NCBI GenBank assembly: GCA_003455945.1 | Contig: DMPQ01000003.1 | Span: forward strand, 865 to 10,199 | Reading direction: 5' to 3' | From: Planctomycetaceae bacterium | GTDB taxonomy: Bacteria > Planctomycetota > Planctomycetia > Pirellulales > Pirellulaceae | DNA length: 9,335 bases | In this document: one piece after another, positions 6,134 through 9,335 of the stretch | How positions within the stretch are numbered: the stretch's first letter is position 1 | Layout of the letters: each line of letters opens with the position of its first letter | Program-made: the position numbers and the translations under genes | The notes under the pieces: generated by a model | Database searches by the model: none | What the model saw: only the letters and a program-made list of their open reading frames with translations | What the model was told of the DNA's origin: nothing

Positions 6134-6144
6134 GCTCCGTCGCT

Positions 6145-7431
6145 TCAGCCCCACAGTCCTCTCAGCTCTTCGTCCGGATCGACTCCCAACGGAAACTGCT
6201 GACTGTGAGGATGATCGGCGATCCCGGCGAGTCGCCGGAGTGCCTGATGCAGATGCTCGGGGCGCACGCGGATCCCGCTCTCGGGCGCAAGGGCAAGCGT
6301 GCGCGGATCGAGCGGAACCGCGAACTGCCCTTGGTCCGTGGCGCCGATCACGCGATTCCCTGCGATCCCCGGACCGAGCATCGCGATCGAACCGATCGAC
6401 CAATGGTCCTTGCCGTTCCCGGCATTGTACGTGGGAGTCCGTCCCATCTCGCTCTGAGCGATCACGACCAGACGCTCCCGAATCCCCAACTCCTCGGCCC
6501 GGTGCAGGGCATACGCGATCCCCTCCAGGAACTCCGGAATCAGCTTCATCTGATCGGCGTCGTTGTTCGCATGACTGTCGAACTGACCGATCGTCAGGTT
6601 GGCCGACACGCCGACTCCCGCCTTGAACGACGCCATCGCGATCTCGACCTGCTGAGCCAGTCGCCCGCGCGGCATTTCCGTCGGAAGATGCGGCGTCACG
6701 CGCGACAAGGTCTTGGAGTTGACCTGCGCGGCGTAGAGCATGTTCTCGGCCCGTGCGGTCCGCGGCAGTCGAGCTTGCTCGTTCCGTTCCTCGCGGCGTT
6801 CCCGCAACGTCCGCTCGATCGCCTCCAGCGCGAAGTCGTCGTGATACGGCGATCGCTCGTTCCCCTCGATCGCATCGGCGAGGGCGATGCGTCGAAGCGA
6901 GGGCAAGTACGGGACCCGAGACATCGCGATCAGGTTCCCGGTCGCGGAATAATCGCCGAACGTCAGGAACGACAAGGGACAATCAGGCCCCTGGCACGCC
7001 GCCACGAGTGCCGCGAACGTCGGATAGGCCAGACTGTCGAGCTTGCCGGTCGCCATGTACCGCGCGCCTGGCGCGTGATTGTTGACCGAGTAGTCCAGCC
7101 CGTTGAGCACCAGCAGCTCGGCGCCGAACTCGGCGAAGAACTCCTCGTTGCTCAGCCCCTGTTGCTTGTGCGCCGCCGTCGGTGCGAACCGATGCGCGCC
7201 ATGAGTCAGGATGTCCCCCTCCTGATACAGGCGGTTGATCCCGTCCACTCCCTTGGGATCCATCAGGTAGGTCGTGTCCCAGCCTCCCGACGCGTTGAAC
7301 ACCAGATAGTACGGTCCGTCGTAGGGAGGTGGTTCCGCTCCCTGCCGAGCGAAGCTCGACGCCGTCGTCGGTGCGGGTAGTGCCAGCCCCAGACCGGCCC
7401 AGGCGCATCGCTTCAGAAAGTCGCGTCGCAT
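6145..7431 (-). CDS. DUF1501 family protein, Tat-exported, alkaline phosphatase/sulfatase-like fold
   Basis: This 428-residue protein begins MRRDFLKR, a near-perfect twin-arginine motif, followed by a short hydrophobic stretch to about residue 28. That predicts folded export by the Tat system. DUF1501 features are clear: YYLVFNASGGWDTTYLMDP (41-59), VLNGLDYSVNNHAPGARYM (108-126), GQFDSHANND (282-291), SEMGRTPTYNAGNGKDHWS (327-345) and a GPGI turn (353-356). Family members belong to the alkaline-phosphatase/sulfatase superfamily, but no substrate is established. Here the SE(F/M)GRTP and DHW motifs and the FDSH metal-type motif are intact. The ATG at 7431 is chosen because of the Tat motif and a GAAGG sequence 9 bases upstream; the frame stays open to 8193 but that part overlaps the upstream gene. 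It follows that gene by 17 bases, so the two are probably one transcript. The stop is TGA at 6145. Confidence 0.94.
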   Translation of the reverse strand: MRRDFLKRCAWAGLGLALPAPTTASSFARQGAEPPPYDGPYYLVFNASGGWDTTYLMDPKGVDGINRLYQEGDILTHGAHRFAPTAAHKQQGLSNEEFFAEFGAELLVLNGLDYSVNNHAPGARYMATGKLDSLAYPTFAALVAACQGPDCPLSFLTFGDYSATGNLIAMSRVPYLPSLRRIALADAIEGNERSPYHDDFALEAIERTLRERREERNEQARLPRTARAENMLYAAQVNSKTLSRVTPHLPTEMPRGRLAQQVEIAMASFKAGVGVSANLTIGQFDSHANNDADQMKLIPEFLEGIAYALHRAEELGIRERLVVIAQSEMGRTPTYNAGNGKDHWSIGSIAMLGPGIAGNRVIGATDQGQFAVPLDPRTLALAPESGIRVRPEHLHQALRRLAGIADHPHSQQFPLGVDPDEELRGLWG

Positions 7432-7440
7432 ACCCGCTTC

Positions 7441-7445
7441 CCTTC
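7441..7445 (-). promoter_or_regulatory. Ribosome-binding site of the DUF1501 gene
   Basis: GAAGG on the minus strand, 9 bases before the ATG at 7431, within the 17-base intergenic gap. It supports the start that gives the twin-arginine N-terminus. Confidence 0.5.
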
Positions 7446-7448
7446 GCG

Positions 7449-9335
7449 TCACTCGTACAGGAATTCGTGTTGCCGAAGCAGGTAGGTCACCACGGCTCGC
7501 CACGCTCGAATCGTGTAGTGCGGGTCGTCGACCGTCGTGTTCTCGGGATCCGGCCGACAGTGATAGATCTCGCGCGGCTCCAGCCCCTTCCGCGCCGCCG
7601 CCTCCGCCACGAGGCCTCCGAACAACCCGAAGGTCCGCTGCACTTCGGGCGAACTCGCATCGTCCTCGCGCCCCAGAATGCGGCGATGCAGATGGACGAT
7701 CGCCGCTCGGATCCGCGCGTCGTCCTCTGCCGAGACGCCGGGCAACGTATCGGGCTCGATCTCGGGAAACAGAAGACGTTCCCGAGCCGGTCGCAGGAAG
7801 TCTCGGGCGACGTTTCGACAGGCGACCTCGTTCGAGAGCATCCGCTGGATCGCTCCCATCGCTCCGCCGGGATCGGTCGCCCGCTCGGTCACCTCCTTGG
7901 AATCGATCCCGCCGTAGAGCAGCGCCGTCTGTTCGGTCAGGCCTCCCCACTGACTGCCGAAGATCGCGGCGACCTTTCGTTCGAGTTGTTCGGGAGACAA
8001 CATCCGCACGACGCCGACCTCCTCGAGCTCGGTCAGCCGCGACGGATCCTCCGTCTCCGACATCGCTCCGTCGGCTCGATAGAACTCCGACATCACCCAG
8101 CCGGCAATTGCCTCGCGAAAGTCGTAGTTCGAGGCGACGAACCGCTCGGTGATTCGACGGACCTCCTGCTGCTGTTCCCGATAGGCGCGCCACCGGACCT
8201 CATGCAGCGGATCGCTCAGGTCCTTTGGAGCCGACATCGGTCGGCGGCCGCTCAACAGGTACCAGGCATGGCCCACCATCGTCTCGGCGAAACGCGGGTC
8301 TTCGGCGATCCGCTCGCCCAGCCAGGGCAAGGCGCGCCAGCGTTCGTCGGACGGGAGCGTCTCTTCCTCGAAGCCGGCGACGAACATGTCGTCGAACCAG
8401 CCCTCCGGACGACGCCCGTAGATCGCGAAGTTCGGATCGAAACGCCAATAGTCCTGGAACAGGCCGGCCAGCGGATCGAGCGTCCGATGGCAGACCACGC
8501 ACTCCGAGGCCTCCATCGTCGGATTCTGGTATCTCGCCGTAACGGCCGCCGCATCGGAAACACGAGCCGCCAGTTCCAGCACGTCCACACCCAGGAAGTG
8601 CCGATACACCATGCGGGCACGAAGTCGGTTCCGATTCGTTTCGGTCGTCGGATAGCGGCTCAGGTACTGGAACGTGCTCAGCAACCCCGCGTGCGGATAT
8701 CGTCCGGTGAGAGACTCCTGATTCTCTCGCTCGCTGCGCCCCCGCAGCGCATCGAGCGTCACCGGTCGGAACTCGAACGGATCGTCGGGATCGACGAAGC
8801 GATCCTTCACCTGGTCGAAGATGCCGTAGCCGCGCGCGGTATACGGAGAGACCAGGATGTAGTCGGCCGTCACGATCTCGGTAAACGGGCGATCGTTCCG
8901 GACGATGTAGTCGACCAACCGCATCGGTTCGTCCAGCAGCGCGGCGCGATACTCCCGGGCGAGCTTGTAGCCGGCCTGAAGTCGTTCCTGCTCGTCGGTC
9001 AGGTGACTCAGGTCGTAGTGCTGGTACCACTGCCGAGACATCTCGAAGTGCTCGTACGACAGCACCGTCTGGTCCGGATTTCCGTCCACTCCCTGCGTCA
9101 GGAAGAGGTCGTTGAACGCTTCGCGCAGTCGATCGTAGAACGCTTCCTCCCGCATCAACGCGTCCAGGATCTCGCTCAGCCCCTCCGATCCGCGCTCCCG
9201 GACCGCGGTCCGTTCCGCGTCGGTCGGCAATCGCCCGGCAAGCGAGAGCGTCACGCGTCGCAGCAGTCGGACGTCGTCCACCATCGCCACGCCGTCGAAG
9301 AACGGCGTCCCCTCCGCGTCGCCCGGAGGATCGGC
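7449..9335 (-). CDS. DUF1549/DUF1588-type protein with a CxxCH haem-c motif (5' end outside window)
   Basis: The frame is open to the window edge, so the N-terminus is missing; 628 residues are visible and the stop is TGA at 7449. A GTG at 9290 could be read as a start, but the 15 in-frame codons before it (ending TPFFDG) continue a DUF1549-like lead-in to LLRRVTLSLAGRLPT (visible residues 24-38). I therefore treat it as partial. ECVVCHRTLDPLAGLFQDYW (visible residues 278-297) contains CVVCH, a c-type haem attachment motif, in the context typical of DUF1588, where CHxxIDP is usual. Other conserved-looking parts are FTEIVTADYILVSPY (151-165), HAWYLLSGRRP (356-366) and WRAVVTYLLRQHEFLYE at the C-terminus. 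Planctomycete relatives often carry a cytochrome-c domain at the N-terminus, here unseen. It is probably extracytoplasmic, since haem is attached there. The role is unknown; it lies 17 bp upstream of the DUF1501 gene, a recurrent pairing. Confidence 0.85.
   Translation of the reverse strand, partial: ADPPGDAEGTPFFDGVAMVDDVRLLRRVTLSLAGRLPTDAERTAVRERGSEGLSEILDALMREEAFYDRLREAFNDLFLTQGVDGNPDQTVLSYEHFEMSRQWYQHYDLSHLTDEQERLQAGYKLAREYRAALLDEPMRLVDYIVRNDRPFTEIVTADYILVSPYTARGYGIFDQVKDRFVDPDDPFEFRPVTLDALRGRSERENQESLTGRYPHAGLLSTFQYLSRYPTTETNRNRLRARMVYRHFLGVDVLELAARVSDAAAVTARYQNPTMEASECVVCHRTLDPLAGLFQDYWRFDPNFAIYGRRPEGWFDDMFVAGFEEETLPSDERWRALPWLGERIAEDPRFAETMVGHAWYLLSGRRPMSAPKDLSDPLHEVRWRAYREQQQEVRRITERFVASNYDFREAIAGWVMSEFYRADGAMSETEDPSRLTELEEVGVVRMLSPEQLERKVAAIFGSQWGGLTEQTALLYGGIDSKEVTERATDPGGAMGAIQRMLSNEVACRNVARDFLRPARERLLFPEIEPDTLPGVSAEDDARIRAAIVHLHRRILGREDDASSPEVQRTFGLFGGLVAEAAARKGLEPREIYHCRPDPENTTVDDPHYTIRAWRAVVTYLLRQHEFLYE
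8487..8501 (-). other. CxxCH c-type haem-binding motif codons
   Basis: On the minus strand these 15 bases encode Cys-Val-Val-Cys-His within the DUF1588-like segment. It is the only CxxCH in the visible part of the protein. If occupied, it would require haem ligation outside the cytoplasm. A structural zinc or disulfide role is possible instead. Confidence 0.6.

Larger units (their letters stand above)
5802..6144. other. 343-bp non-coding region between the DUF1501 stop and the 887-residue protein
   Basis: I see no credible gene here on either strand; open frames through it are arginine-rich by-products of GC-rich DNA. It is the 5' leader and presumed promoter region of the 3138-5801 gene and the 3' region of the DUF1501 operon. 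Contents: GAGG ribosome-binding site (5808-5811), a pyrimidine-rich leader as read on the minus strand (about 5818-5880) containing C-rich motif copy 2, and the 16-bp tandem repeat at 6078-6133. No -35/-10 pair stands out. Confidence 0.6.

Noticed and set aside
5802..6144. Hidden small gene upstream of the 887-residue protein
   Set aside because: Open frames here have no start with ribosome-binding support and continue out of phase into the real gene.
4446..7380. Plus-strand open frames of about 500 codons (4446-5936 and 5800-7380)
   Set aside because: They run opposite the 887-residue and DUF1501 genes, cross the intergenic tandem repeat, and show no domain, signal peptide or ribosome-binding site.
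7432..8193. N-terminal extension of the DUF1501 frame upstream to 8193
   Set aside because: It overlaps the haem-motif gene entirely and encodes arginine/serine-rich sequence; the MRRDFLK Tat motif and the GAAGG site place the start at 7431.
9243..9290. GTG at 9290 as the true start of the haem-motif protein
   Set aside because: The frame is open to the window edge and the preceding residues fit a continuing DUF1549-like segment; no signal peptide follows the GTG.

Overview
The window is GC-rich DNA that most resembles a planctomycete chromosome (Pirellulales-like, inferred from family content only). All five proteins belong to families that are abundant in that phylum: a secreted jelly-roll protein, a ThuA-DUF1080 fusion, a large DUF4091/GH123-like protein, a Tat-exported DUF1501 protein and a DUF1549/DUF1588-type haem-motif protein. 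I see no rRNA, complete tRNA, CRISPR array, transposase, phage gene or defence system.

Layout, left to right. Positions 1-37 hold a degenerate purine-rich intergenic repeat. Positions 75-1088 (minus) encode a secreted concanavalin-like protein. A 257-bp divergent gap (1089-1345) holds a second, inverted copy of the same repeat, a 7-bp dyad and a C-rich leader motif. Positions 1346-3040 (plus) encode the secreted ThuA-DUF1080 fusion. It converges on 3138-5801 (minus), the 887-residue GH-like protein, and two perfect hairpins lie between them. Positions 5802-6144 are non-coding, with a 16-bp tandem repeat and a polypyrimidine leader. Positions 6145-7431 (DUF1501) and 7449-9335 (haem-motif protein, cut by the window edge) form a minus-strand two-gene operon with a 17-bp gap.

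How the genes may work together (inference): every complete protein carries an export signal, so the block looks like extracytoplasmic glycan handling. Both halves of the fusion come from families linked to 3-keto-sugar chemistry. The 887-residue protein looks like a glycoside hydrolase with an N-terminal beta module, and the 337-residue protein looks like a glycan-binding or lyase-fold jelly roll. The DUF1501 and CxxCH pair is a recurrent planctomycete couple of unproven function. No sugar oxidoreductase, transporter or regulator is visible here, so a complete pathway cannot be claimed. The most unusual points are the inverted repeat copies bracketing the first gene, a tRNA T-arm-like sequence at the start of that gene, a 14/15 C-rich motif shared by the leaders of two genes, and strong over-representation of GATC.
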